A DNA stretch of 64,000 nt from Archivesica marissinica (Eukaryota; Mollusca; Bivalvia; Venerida; Vesicomyidae), in NCBI GenBank assembly GCA_014843695.1, contig CM026401.1, positions 32,959,592 to 33,023,591 on the forward strand, given 5' to 3'. Shown here piece after piece: positions 43,786 through 56,215 of the stretch. Positions within the stretch are counted from its first letter, which is position 1; every line of letters begins with the position of its first letter. The notes under the pieces are model-generated. The model did not search any database, was not told the origin of the DNA, and saw only the letters and a list, made by a program, of their open reading frames with translations. The position numbers were made by a program, and so were the translations under genes.

Positions 43786-46700
43786 TATAATAGAGACGGG
43801 GTTCTACATAATAGAGACAGGGACCTACATAATAGAGACGGGGACCTACATAATAGATGGGGGCCTACATAATAGAGGGGGGCCTACATAATAGATGGGG
43901 TCCTACATAATAGATGGGGGCCTACATAATAGACAGGGTCCTACATAATAGATGGGGGCCTACATAATAGATGGGGGCCTACATAATAGATGGGGTCCTA
44001 CATAATAGATGGGGTCCTACATAATAGACGGGGGCCTACATAATAGACAGGGTCCTACATAATAGATGGGGGCCTACATAATAGACAGGGACCTACATAA
44101 TAGAGATGGGGACGTACATAATAGAGATGGGGTCCTACATAATAGATGGGGGGCCTACATAATAGATGGGGGCCTACATAATAGATGGGGGCCTACATAA
44201 TAGATGGGGTCCTACATAATAGATGGGGTCCTACATAATAGACAGGGACCTACATAATAGATGGGGTCCTACATAATAGATGGGGTCCTACATAATAGAT
44301 GGGGGCCTACATAATAGACAGGGACCTACATAATAGAGATGGGGGCCTACATAATAGAGATGGGGGCCTACATAATAGATGGGGGCCTACATAATAGATG
44401 GGGGCCTACATAATAGACAGGGACCTACATAATAGACGGGGGCTTACATAATAGAGATGGGGGCCTACATAATAGATGGGGGGCCTACATAATATGGGGG
44501 CCTACATAATAGACAGGGACCTACATAATAGACGGGGGCTTACATAATAGAGATGGGGGCCTACATAATAGAGATGGGGGCCTACATAATAGAGATGGTG
44601 GCCTACATAATAGAGATGGTGGCCTACATAATAGAGATGGGGGCCTACATAATAGAGATGGTGGCCTACATAATAGAGATGGGGGCCTACATAATAGACA
44701 TGGTGGCCTACATAATAGAGATGGGGGGCCTACATAATAGACAGGGACCTACATAATAGACGGGGTCCTACATAATAGATGGGGGCCTACATAATAGATG
44801 GGGGCCTACATAATAGATGGGGGCCTACATAATAGATGGGGGCCTACATAATAGATGGGGGCCTACATAATAGATGGGGTCCTACATAATAGATGGGGGC
44901 CTACATAATAGATGGGGGCCTACATAATAGATGGGGGCCTACATAATAGATGGGGGCCTACATAATAGATGGGGTCCTACATAATAGACAGGGACCTACA
45001 TAATAGATGGGGCCTACATAATAGAGGGCCTACATAATAGATGGGGGCCTACATAATAGAGTGGGGGCCTACATAATAGATGGGGGCCTACATAATAGAT
45101 GGGGTCCTACATAATAGACAGGGGCCTACATAATAGAGACAGGGACCTACATAATAGACAGGGGCCTACATAATAGAGATGGGGGCCTACATAATAGAGA
45201 TGGGGTCCTACATAATAGATGGGGGCCTACATAATAGATGGGGTCCTACATAATAGATGGGGTCCTACATAATAGATGGGGGCCTACATAATAGATGGGG
45301 CCTACATAATAGACGGGGGCCTACATAATAGACGGGGCCTACATAATAGACGGGGGCCTACATAATAGAGATGGGGGCCTACATAATAGAGATGGGGGCC
45401 TACATAATAGAGATGGGGGCCTACATAATAGAGATGGTGACTTACATAATAGAGACAGGGGCCTACATAATAGATGGGGTCCTACATAATATATGGGGTC
45501 CTACATAATAGAGACTGGGGCCTACATAATAGATGGGGTCCTACATAATAGAGATGGGGGCCTACATAATAGATGGGGGCCTACATAATAGAGACAGGGC
45601 CTACATAATAGACAGGGTCCTACATAATAGATGGGGGCCTACATAATAGAGACGGGGGCCTACATAATAGAGACAGGGGCCTACATAATAGATGGGGTCC
45701 TACATAATAGAGAGAGGGGCCTACATAATAGACAGGGTCCTACATAATAGAGATGGGGGCCTACATAATAGAGATGGGGGCCTACATAATAGATGGGGGC
45801 CTACATAATAGATGGGGCCTACATAATAGAGACAGGGGCCTACATAATAGATGGGGTCCTACATAATAGATGGGGTCCTACATAATAGATGGGGTCCTAC
45901 ATAATAGACGGGGGCCTACATAATAGACAGGGTCCTACATAATAGATGGGGGCCTACATAATAGACAGGGACCTACATAATAGAGATGGGGACCTACATA
46001 ATAGAGATGGGGTCCTACATAATAGATGGGGGGCCTACATAATAGATGGGGGCCTACATAATAGATGGGGGCCTACATAATAGATGGGGTCCTACATAAT
46101 AGATGGGGTCCTACATAATAGACAGGGACCTACATAATAGATGGGGTCCTACATAATAGATGGGGTCCTACATAATAGATGGGGGCCTACATAATAGACA
46201 GGGACCTACATAATAGAGATGGGGGCCTACATAATAGAGATGGGGGCCTACATAATAGATGGGGGGCCTACATAATAGATGGGGGCCTACATAATAGACA
46301 GGGTCCTACATAATAGACGGGGGCCTACATAATAGAGATGGGGCCTACATAATAGATGGGGGCCTACATAATAGAGATGGGGGCCTACATAATAGAGATG
46401 GTGGCCTACATAATAGAGATGGGGGCCTACATAATAGAGATGGTGGCCTACATAATAGAGATGGGGGCCTACATAATAGACATGGTGGCCTACATAATAG
46501 AGATGGGGGCCTACATAATAGACAGGGACCTACATAATAGACGGGGTCCTACATAATAGATGGGGGCCTACATAATAGATGGGGGCCTACATAATAGATG
46601 GGGGCCTACATAATAGATGGGGTCCTACATAATAGATGGGGGCCTACATAATAGATGGTGGCCTACATAATAGATGGGGTCCTACATAATAGACGGGGGC

Positions 46701-46808
46701 CTACATAATAGATGGGGGCCTACATAATAGAGATGGGGGCCTACATAATAGATGGGGTCCTACATAATAGATGGGGGCCTACATAATAGATGGGGTCCTA
46801 CATAATAG
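43786..46808. repeat. Tandem array, about 18-21 bp monomer, cut by the gap
   Basis: About 155 copies of CCTACATAATAGATGGGGG with variants GAGATGGGGG, GACAGGGA, GACGGGGG. A long block near 43950-44700 is repeated near 45900-46500 (same order of variants), a duplication with a spacing of about 1.86 kb. It runs into the assembly gap. Confidence 0.95.
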
Positions 46809-47808
46809 NNNNNNNNNNNNNNNNNNNNNNNNNNNNNNNNNNNNNNNNNNNNNNNNNNNNNNNNNNNNNNNNNNNNNNNNNNNNNNNNNNNNNNNNNNNN
46901 NNNNNNNNNNNNNNNNNNNNNNNNNNNNNNNNNNNNNNNNNNNNNNNNNNNNNNNNNNNNNNNNNNNNNNNNNNNNNNNNNNNNNNNNNNNNNNNNNNNN
47001 NNNNNNNNNNNNNNNNNNNNNNNNNNNNNNNNNNNNNNNNNNNNNNNNNNNNNNNNNNNNNNNNNNNNNNNNNNNNNNNNNNNNNNNNNNNNNNNNNNNN
47101 NNNNNNNNNNNNNNNNNNNNNNNNNNNNNNNNNNNNNNNNNNNNNNNNNNNNNNNNNNNNNNNNNNNNNNNNNNNNNNNNNNNNNNNNNNNNNNNNNNNN
47201 NNNNNNNNNNNNNNNNNNNNNNNNNNNNNNNNNNNNNNNNNNNNNNNNNNNNNNNNNNNNNNNNNNNNNNNNNNNNNNNNNNNNNNNNNNNNNNNNNNNN
47301 NNNNNNNNNNNNNNNNNNNNNNNNNNNNNNNNNNNNNNNNNNNNNNNNNNNNNNNNNNNNNNNNNNNNNNNNNNNNNNNNNNNNNNNNNNNNNNNNNNNN
47401 NNNNNNNNNNNNNNNNNNNNNNNNNNNNNNNNNNNNNNNNNNNNNNNNNNNNNNNNNNNNNNNNNNNNNNNNNNNNNNNNNNNNNNNNNNNNNNNNNNNN
47501 NNNNNNNNNNNNNNNNNNNNNNNNNNNNNNNNNNNNNNNNNNNNNNNNNNNNNNNNNNNNNNNNNNNNNNNNNNNNNNNNNNNNNNNNNNNNNNNNNNNN
47601 NNNNNNNNNNNNNNNNNNNNNNNNNNNNNNNNNNNNNNNNNNNNNNNNNNNNNNNNNNNNNNNNNNNNNNNNNNNNNNNNNNNNNNNNNNNNNNNNNNNN
47701 NNNNNNNNNNNNNNNNNNNNNNNNNNNNNNNNNNNNNNNNNNNNNNNNNNNNNNNNNNNNNNNNNNNNNNNNNNNNNNNNNNNNNNNNNNNNNNNNNNNN
47801 NNNNNNNN
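46809..47808. other. Assembly gap, exactly 1000 N
   Basis: A round-number run of N. The monomers on the two sides are unrelated, so its true length and content are unknown. Confidence 0.99.
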
Positions 47809-48783
47809 GGAGATTGTCGTGTGTAGTTGTATATGGAGATTGTCGTGTGTAGTTGTATATGGAGATTGTCGTGTGTAGTTGTATATGGAGATTGTCGTGT
47901 GTAGTTGTATATGGAGATTGTCGTGTGTAGTTGTATATGGAGATTGTCGTGTGTAGTTGTATATGGAGATTGTCGTGTGTAGTTGTATATGGAGATTGTC
48001 GTGTGTAGTTGTATATGGAGATTGTCATGTGTAGTTGTATATGGAGATTGTCGTGTGTAGTTGTATATGGAGATTGTCATGTGTAGTTGTATATGGAGAT
48101 TGTCGTGTGTAGTTGTATATGGAGATTGTCGTGTGTAGTTGTATATGGAGATTGTCGTGTGTAGTTGTATATGGAGATTGTCGTGTGTAGTTGTATATGG
48201 AGATTGTCGTGTGTAGTTGTATATGGAGATTGTCGTGTGTAGTTGTATATGGAGATTGTCGTGTGTAGTTGTATATGGAGATTGTCGTGTGTAGTTGTAT
48301 ATGGAGATTGTCGTGTGTAGTTGTATATGGAGATTGTCGTGTGTAGTTGTATATGGAGATTGTCGTGTGTAGTTGTATATGGAGATTGTCGTGTGTAGTT
48401 GTATATGGAGATTGTCGTGTGTAGTTGTATATGGAGATTGTCGTGTGTAGTTGTATATGGAGATTGTCGTGTGTAGTTGTATATGGAGATTGTCGTGTGT
48501 AGTTGTATATGGAGATTGTCGTGTGTAGTTGTATATGGAGATTGTCGTGTGTAGTTGTATATGGAGATTGTCGTGTGTAGTTGTATATGGAGATTGTCGT
48601 GTGTAGTTGTATATGGAGATTGTCGTGTGTAGTTGTATATGGAGGTTGTCATGTGTAGTTGTATATGGAGATTGTCGTGTGTAGATGTATATGGAGATTG
48701 TCATGTGTAGTTGTATATGGAGATTGTCGTGTGTAGTTGTATATGGAGATTGTCATGTGTAGTTGTATATGGAGATTGTCGTG
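47809..48783. repeat. Tandem array, 26-bp monomer
   Basis: About 37 copies of TTGTATATGGAGATTGTCGT followed by GTGTAG, very homogeneous (few variants such as TGTCATG). High homogeneity suggests recent expansion or assembly collapse next to the gap. Confidence 0.97.
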
Positions 48784-48800
48784 ATTTGTATGTAAATAAA

Positions 48801-51800
48801 AGTGTAGATTATGGTGTTATTAAAAAGTGTAGATTATGGTGTTATAGAAACGTTTATAGCATGGTGTATAAAAGTGTAGATTATGGTGTTATAAAAAAGC
48901 GTAGATTATGGTGTTATAGAAACGTTCATAGCATGGTGTATAAAAGTGTACAGTATGGTGTTATAGAAACGTTCATAGCATGGTGTATAAAGTGTAGAGT
49001 ATGGTGTTATAGAAACGTTCATAGCATGGTTAATAAAAGTGAAGATTATGGTGTTATAGAAACGTTCACAGCATGGTGTATAGATTATGGTGTTATAGAA
49101 ACGTCCATAGCATGGTGTATAGATGATGGTACTATAGAAACGTTCACAGCATGGTGTATATATTATGGTGTTATAGAAACGTCCATAGCCTGGTGTATAT
49201 ATTATGATGTTATAGAAACGTGCATAGCCTGGTGTATAGATTATGGTGTTATAGAAACGTTCATAGCATGGTGTATAGATTATGGTGTTATAGAAACGTC
49301 CATAGCCTGGTGTATAGATTATGATGTTATAGAAACGTGCATAGCCTGGTGTATAGATTATGGTGTTATAGAAACGTTCATAGCATGCTGTATAGATTAT
49401 GGTGTTATAGAAACGTCCATAGCCTGGTGTATAGATTATGATGTTATAGAAACGTTCATAGCTTGGTGTATAGATTATGATGTTATAGAAACGTCCATAG
49501 CATGGTGTATAGATTATGATGTTATAGAAACGTTCATAGTATGGTGTATAGATTATGATGTTATAGAAACGTTCATAGTCTGGTGTATAGATTATGGTGT
49601 TATAGAAACGTTCATAGCATGGTGTATAGATTATGGTGTTATAGAAACGTTCATAGCATGGTGTATAGATTATGGTGTTATAGAAACGTTCATAGTATGG
49701 TGTATAGATTATGGTGTTATAGAAACGTTCATAGCATGGCGTATAGATTATGATGTTATAGAAACGTTCAGAGCATGGTGTATAGATTATGGTGTCATAG
49801 AAACGTTCATAGCATGGCGTATAGATTATGGTGTTATAGAAACGTTCATAGCATGGTGTATAGATTATGATGTTATAGAAACGTGCATAGCATGGTGTAT
49901 AGATTATGGTGTTATAGAAACGTCCATAGCATGGTGTATAGATTATGGTGTTATAGAAACGTTCATAGCATGGCGTATAGATTATGATGTTATAGAAACG
50001 TTCAGAGCATGGTGTATAGATTATGGTGTCATAGAAACGTTCATAGCATGGTGTATAGATTATGATGTTATAGAAACGTTCATAGCATGGTGTATAGATT
50101 ATGGTGTTATAGAAACGTTCATATCATGGCGTATAGATTATGGTGTCATAGAAACGTCCATAGCATGGTGTATAGATTATGGTGTTATAGAAACGTCCAT
50201 AGCCTGGTGTATAGATTATGATGTTATAGAAACGTTCATAGCATGGTGTATAGATTATGATGTTATAGAAACGTCCATAGCATGGCGTATAGATTATGAT
50301 GTTATAGAAACGTTCAGAGCATGGTGTATAGATTATGGTGTCATAGAAACGAAACGTTCATAGCATGGCGTATAGATTATGGTGTCATAGAAACGTCCAT
50401 AGCATGGTGTATAGATTATGGTGTTATAGAAACGTTCATAGCATGGCGTATAGATTATGGTGTTATAGAAACGTTCATAGCATGGTGTATAGATTATGAT
50501 GTTATAGAAACGTTCATAGCATGGTGTATAGATTATGGTGTTATAGAAACGTTCATAGCATGGCGTATAGATTATGGTGTTATAGAAACGTTCATAGCAT
50601 GGCGTATAGATTATGATGTTATAGAAACGTTCAGAGCATGGTGTATAGATTATGGTGTCATAGAAACGTTCATAGCATGGCGTATAGATTATGGTGTTAT
50701 AGAAACGTTCATAGCATGGTGTATAGATTATGATGTTATAGAAACGTTCATAGCATGGTGTATAGATTATGGTGTTATAGAAACGTTCATAGCATGGCGT
50801 ATAGATTATGGTGTTATAGAAACGTTCATAGCATGGCGTATAGATTATGATGTTATAGAAACGTTCAGAGCATGGTGTATAGATTATGGTGTCATAGAAA
50901 CGTTCATAGCATGGCGTATAGATTATGGTGTTATAGAAACGTTCATAGCATGGTGTATAGATTATGATGTTATAGAAACGTTCATAGCATGGTGTATAGA
51001 TTATGGTGTTATAGAAACGTTCATAGCATGGCGTATAGATTATGGTGTCATAGAAACGTCCATAGCATGGTGTATAGATTATGGTGTTATAGAAACGTTC
51101 ATAGCATGGCGTATAGATTATGATGTTATAGAAACGTTCATAGCATGGCGTATAGATTATGGTGTCATAGAAACGTCCATAGCATGGTGTATAGATTATG
51201 GTGTTATAGAAACGTTCATAGCATGGCGTATAGATTATGGTGTTATAGAAACGTTCATAGCATGGTGTATAGATTATGATGTTATAGAAACGTTCATAGC
51301 ATGGTGTATAGATTATGGTGTTTTAGAAACGTTCATAGCATGGCGTATAGATTATGGTGTTATCGAAACGTTCATAGCATGGCGTATAGATTATGGTGTC
51401 ATAGAAACGTCCATAGCATGGTGTATAGATTATGGTGTTATAGAAACGTTCATAGCATGGCGCATAGATTATGATGTTATAGAAACGTTCATAGCATGGT
51501 GTATAGATTATGGTGTCATAGAAACGTTCATAGCATGGTGTATAGATTATGGTGTTATAGAAACGTTCATAGCATGGTGTATAGATTATGATGTTATAGA
51601 AACGTTCATAGCATGGTGTATAGATTATGGTGTTATAGAAATGTTCATAGCATGGTGTATAGATTATGATGTTATAGAAACGTTCATAGTCTGGTGTATA
51701 GATTATGGTGTTATAGAAACGTCCATAGCCTGGTGTATAGATTATGGTGTCATAGAAACGTCCATAGCATGGTGTATAGATTATGATGTTATAGACACGT

Positions 51801-52168
51801 TCATAGCATGGCGTATAGATTATGATGTTATAGAAACGTTCAGAGCATGGTGTATAGATTATGGTGTCATAGAAACGTTCATAGCATGGTGTATAGATTA
51901 TGGTGTTATAGAAACGTTCATAGTCTGGTGTATAGATTATGGTGTTATAGAAACGTCCATAGCATGGTGTATAGATTATGATGTTATAGAAACGTCCATA
52001 GCATGGTGTATAGATTATGATGTTATAGAAACGTTCATAGCATGGTGTATAGATTATGATGTTATAGAAACGTCCATAGCATGGTGTATAGATTATGGTG
52101 TTATAGAAACGTTCATAGCATGGTGCATAGATTATGGTGTTATAGAAACGTTCATAGCATGGTGTATA
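48801..52168. repeat. Tandem array, 39-bp monomer, with higher-order repeats
   Basis: About 86 copies of GTGTATAGATTATGGTGTTA followed by TAGAAACGTTCATAGCATG. The CAGAGCATGG variant occurs near 49769, 50003, 50315, 50632 and 50866; spacings of 234 and 312 are 6 and 8 monomers. A 5-bp insertion (ACGAAACG) near 50350 explains the 317 spacing and why the stop-free frame switches there (550 and 626 codons). Not regarded as coding. Confidence 0.97.
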
Positions 52169-52511
52169 CACGTGTATACAGGTTGTTGTCTAGGAGTGTA
52201 GATTATCGTGCTATTGACATTATAGAAATGTTGTTACCTTTGATAATCTTTGAGAAGACGCCTCATCAAATTGGTAGCATCCAGTTTTGTCTACAAATAA
52301 AATAAAATGGGTATTTGAGCTCATGTTGGCCCAAATGTTCAAGTGAGTCACAGACGCTTAGTTCTGGATAAATGGTTTCGTGTTCAAAACAATTTATTAA
52401 ACTATAAGTTTAAACTTTATTTATTTTACAACGATTGCGAAGTAACATGGAATTCTATTTGACACTTTCTAGAACAGTGAATAGCTGACTCCGTTCTCTT
52501 CTTTCTTCAAT
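52169..52511. other. Spacer, nothing firm
   Basis: About 340 bases. TTTATTTTACAACGATTGCG near 52420 resembles the S2 tail. No gene supported. Confidence 0.4.
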
Positions 52512-52774
52512 TTCTTTGTTCATTTATGTATTCGTTGGGTTTAAAGTCGCACCAATTTCTTTGTTCATTTATGTATTCTTTGGATTTAAAGTCGCACCAA
52601 TTCCTTGGTCATTTATGTATTCTTTGGGTTTAAAGTCGCACCAATTCCTTGGTCATTTATGTATTCTTTGGGTTTAAAGTCGCACCAATTTCTTTGTTCA
52701 TTTATGTATTCTTTGGATTTAAAGTCGCACCAATTCCTCTGTTCATTTATATATTCTTTGGGTTTAAAGTCGCA
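52512..52774. repeat. Six tandem copies of a 44-bp unit
   Basis: Units read TTTAAAGTCGCACCAATTCC followed by TTGGTCATTTATGTATTCTTTGGG, alternating TTCCTTGGTC and TTTCTTTGTTC forms. Confidence 0.93.
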
Positions 52775-52930
52775 CAAATAGCTTAGGTCATTTGGTGACT
52801 CTCCAGCTATTATTGGTAGAGGAAGACCTCTGGTGCACCTGCGAGCAGTAGTCCAGGCACCAGCCGGGTAAAACCACCGAATGTCCGTAAGCCAGCTTGT
52901 TAGTTTGAACCCGGTCAGAAGCACGATGGT
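52775..52930 (-). mobile_element. S4 SINE, copy 2 (partial)
   Basis: GTCATTTGGTGACTCTCCAG and CTATTATTGGTAGAGGAAGA match the S4 body in reverse; a block GTAAGCCAGCTTGTTAG follows. The tRNA-like head is replaced by an S2 fragment. Confidence 0.7.
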
Positions 52931-53035
52931 GGTGCTATATGCAAGACACTTAAATCCACATCTCCTCTCTCCCTCGTGGTGATGGATTCCATCAATAATG
53001 AGTTCTTACGAGCGATTAATCTAATGTTGTAATCA
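52931..53035 (+). mobile_element. S2 SINE fragment (body and tail)
   Basis: CAAGACACTTAAATCCACAT, CTCCTCTCTCCCTCGTGGTG and GATGGATTCCATCA in plus orientation, truncated at both ends. Confidence 0.65.
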
Positions 53036-53104
53036 AACACAAGTTGAAATAATAATTCGTGGAAGGGTGGAATTCCAACACGTATGGTGTGTGGTATTCC
53101 TATA

Positions 53105-53332
53105 TACCATCTAAGTTTATTAACGTCGCTACCGGTTGCCCATTTGAGCGACGGGCAGTTTACCTAACAACACCTTTCCCTGACAGGCTCCAGCGGTTAA
53201 CCAGCACTTGGTCACCAACCTCTGTAAGAAACTTGTTCATATAAAGCGACACGGTCTGAGCGGGGCTCGAACCCGATGATAGGTTACAGTGGTATACAAG
53301 TCAGCGACCGTAACCACTTGACCACGAGGTCA
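53105..53332 (-). mobile_element. S3 SINE, copy b, with S1-type tail
   Basis: S3 head and body as in 25985-26231 (GGGGCTCGAACCCGATGATA, AACAACACCTTTCC), but the tail is the S1 tail: on the minus strand CGTCGCTCAAATGGGCAACC then GGTAGCGACGTTAATAAAC. Confidence 0.85.
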
Positions 53333-53436
53333 ATGTAACAGGATAAGACCCTGCACCTTAAATTAAGTTTATGGTCTACCAAGCTGACATATTAATGCTT
53401 TACAGCTACCGACAGACTTTCAGTTTCATGTTTATA

Positions 53437-53612
53437 CAAATTTATTTTAACTCGATTGCGAAGCAAGTTCTTACAACTTATATTAATCACTCTCTCGAAC
53501 TCATTCCTGATGGAATCCATCGCCACGAGGGAGAGAGAATGGTCAATGCGGAATTTAAATGCCTTGCCTAGCGGCAAAATCGTAACGGCTCCCACTACCA
53601 CTGCGCTATCAC
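53437..53612 (-). mobile_element. tRNA-derived SINE, family S2, copy g (head shortened)
   Basis: Tail TACAAATTTATTTTAACTCG and body as in other copies; about 30 bases of the B-box region are missing between CGTAACGGCT and ACTACCACTGCGC. Confidence 0.8.
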
Positions 53613-53914
53613 AATGTTCATGTATTTAAACATTTCCCGTCAGATTGAAAATATTAGCTGTGTTCACCGGAATCATTGATTCTCCAAGACAGAGTCGAAT
53701 TTATGTATTGTTGGGTACGTCGGAAAGACGTAGGAACGAAGAAACGTCATTGATGCCATGCTGTGGATTAAGCAATGCTATTAGATAGACTTATTGCATA
53801 CGGTTATTGCCAATCTGTACTTGAGAATATATAAGACATAAGTGGTTGCCGTATAACCTGATGCGTGCTGCATACATTCTTTGTATGTGGAATGCCCGGA
53901 ATATTCTAAACTGG
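53613..53914. other. Spacer, nothing recognised
   Basis: About 300 bases of unique-looking sequence before the 27-bp array. Confidence 0.4.
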
Positions 53915-55745
53915 GGCATTCTTATTTGACCCAGTTGCTGCGGCATTATTATTTGGTTATGTTACTGCGTCATTATTATTTGGATCAGTTGCTGCGGCAT
54001 TGTTATTTGGCCCAGTTGCTGCGGCATTATTATGTGGCCCAGTTGCTGCGGCATTATTATGTGGCCCAGTTGCTGCGGCATTGTTATTTGGCCCAGTTGC
54101 TGCGGCATTATTATGTGGCCCAGTTGCTGCGATATTATTATTTGGATCAGTTGCTGCGATATTATTATTTGGATCAGTTGCTGCGGCATTGTTATTTGGC
54201 CCAGTTGCTGCGGCATTATTATGTGGCCCAGTTGCTGCGGCATTATTATTTGGCCCAGTTGCTGCAGCATTATTATTTGGCCCATTTGCTGCGATATTAT
54301 TATTTGGATCAGTTGCTGCGGCATTATTATTTGGCCCAGTTGCTGCGGCATTATTATGTGGCCCAGTTGCTGTGGCATTATTAGTTGGCCCAGTTGCTGC
54401 GGCATTATTATTTGGTTATGTTACTGCGTCATTATTATTTGGATCAGCTGCTGCGGCATTATTATTTGGTTCCGTTACTTCTGCATTGTTATTTGGGCCA
54501 GTTGCTGAGGCATTATTATTTGGCCCAGTTGCTGCGGCATTGTTATTTGGCCCAGTTGCTGCGGCATTATTATTTGGCCCAGTTGCTGCAGCATTATTAT
54601 TTGGCCCAGTTGCTGCGGCATTATTATTTGGCCCAGTTGCTGCGGCATTATTATTTGGTTCCGTTACTTCTGCATTGTTATTTGGATCAGTTGCTGTGGC
54701 ATTATTATTTGGTTCCGTTACTTCTGCATTGTTATTTGGGCCAGTTGCTGCGGCATTATTATTTGGATCAGTTGCTGCGGCATTATTATTTGGCCCAGTT
54801 GCTGCGGCATTATTATGTGGCCCAGTTGCTGTGGCATTATTAGTTGGCCCAGTTGCTGCGGCATTATTATTTGGTTATGTTACTGCGTCATTATTATTTG
54901 GATCAGCTGCTGCGGCATTATTATTTGGTTCCGTTACTTCTGCATTGTTATTTGGGCCAGTTGCTGAGGCATTATTATTTGGCCCAGTTGCTGCGGCATT
55001 GTTATTTGGCCCAGTTGCTGCGGCATTATTATTTGGCCCAGTTGCTGCAGCATTATTATTTGGCCCAGTTGCTGCGGCATTATTATTTGGCCCAGTTGCT
55101 GCGGCATTATTATTTGGTTCCGTTACTTCTGCATTGTTATTTGGATCAGTTGCTGTGGCATTATTATTTGGTTCCGTTACTTCTGCATTGTTAGTTGGGC
55201 CAGTTGCTGCGGCATTATTATTTGGTTCCGTTACTTCTGCATTGTTATTTGGCCATTTGCTGCGGCATTGTTATTTGGCCCAGTTGCTGCAGCATTATTA
55301 TTTGGCCCAGTTGCTGCAGCATTATTATTTGGCCCAGTTGCTGCAGCATTATTATTTGGCCCAGTTGCTGCGGCATTATTATTTGGCCCAGTTGCTGCGG
55401 CATTGTTATTTGGCCCAGTTGCTGCAGCATTATTATTTGGCCCAGTTGCTGCGGCATTGTTATTTGGCCCAGTTGCTGCAGCATTATTATTTGGCCCAGT
55501 TGCTGCAGCATTATTATTTGGTTCAGTTGCTGCGGCATTGTTATTTGGCCCAGTTGCTGCAGCATTATTATTTGGCCCAGTTGCTGCGGCATTATTATTT
55601 GGTTCAGTTGCTGCGGCATTATTATTTGGTCCAGTTGCTGCGGCATTATTATTTGGTTCCGTTACTTCTGCATTGTTATTTGGATCAGCTGCTGCGACAT
55701 TATAATTTTATTTAGTTGCTACGGCATTGATATTTGGCTCAGTTG
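53915..55745. repeat. Tandem array, 27-bp monomer, with a 459-bp duplication
   Basis: About 67 copies of GTTGCTGCGGCATTATTATT followed by TGGCCCA. The marker TGTGGCATTATTAGTTGGCC occurs at 54371 and 54830, exactly 459 bases (17 monomers) apart, with the same variant order for at least 350 bases afterwards. The 9-codon period gives a 571-codon hydrophobic open frame; not treated as a gene. Confidence 0.97.
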
Positions 55746-55901
55746 AACCACATGAGTTTCACAAAAGTAAAAATTAGATTCTAGTTATTGTTTGGACAAA
55801 AAGTGAGATTTATAAATCGTCTAATTTGAGATTTGTGTTACTATTGGTATGTGTGTAGGGTAAGGGAACCACTATTGAGGTTAGGCGAGATCAATGTGTA
55901 C

Positions 55902-56051
55902 CTGAGATCTGACAGCCTCGAAATCTTTATAGAGATCTGACGGTAGCACAATCTGCTGGCCGTCCTCATCATCTGTGTCCAAGGCAACCACTGTGTCTCC
56001 ATGGTTACCCGCGTGGTCCCGTTGCGGTCCCGAATGGATACCATCAGTTTC
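55902..56051 (-). CDS. Candidate internal exon (150 bp, phase 0)
   Basis: On the minus strand a good acceptor (CTGTTTTTTATCATTCAG) precedes and CTCAG followed by GTACAC donor-like sequence follows. One frame is open for exactly 50 codons; it begins ETDGIHSGPQRD and contains TDDEDGQQIVLPSDLYKDFE. The acidic stretch followed by a structured-looking segment reads like real protein. Another frame is also open across the region, so the frame choice is a judgement. No family is recognised. The 68-bp array starts about 165 bases upstream of it, i.e. in the preceding intron if the exon is real. Confidence 0.5.
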
Positions 56052-56215
56052 CTGAATGATAAAAAACAGTGGTAACTGAGGTACAGGTATATAGTTTCTC
56101 TGAATGCTTCATCCGTTATTCCGACAGTGTAGGAGGCATATCTATATATATAGTATATTGACTCGAGGTTCAACAGCAGACTACTATATGTTATATCGTC
56201 AATTCTCTTCTTTGA

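Noticed and set aside
48711..52201. 550- and 626-codon frames (DYGVIETFIAWCI repeats)
   Set aside because: Product of the 39-bp (13-codon) array; the frame switches at a 5-bp insertion without any compensating selection.
53881..55746. 571-codon hydrophobic frame LLFGPVAAA repeated
   Set aside because: Looks like membrane protein but is the 27-bp (9-codon) satellite; other frames are also open.
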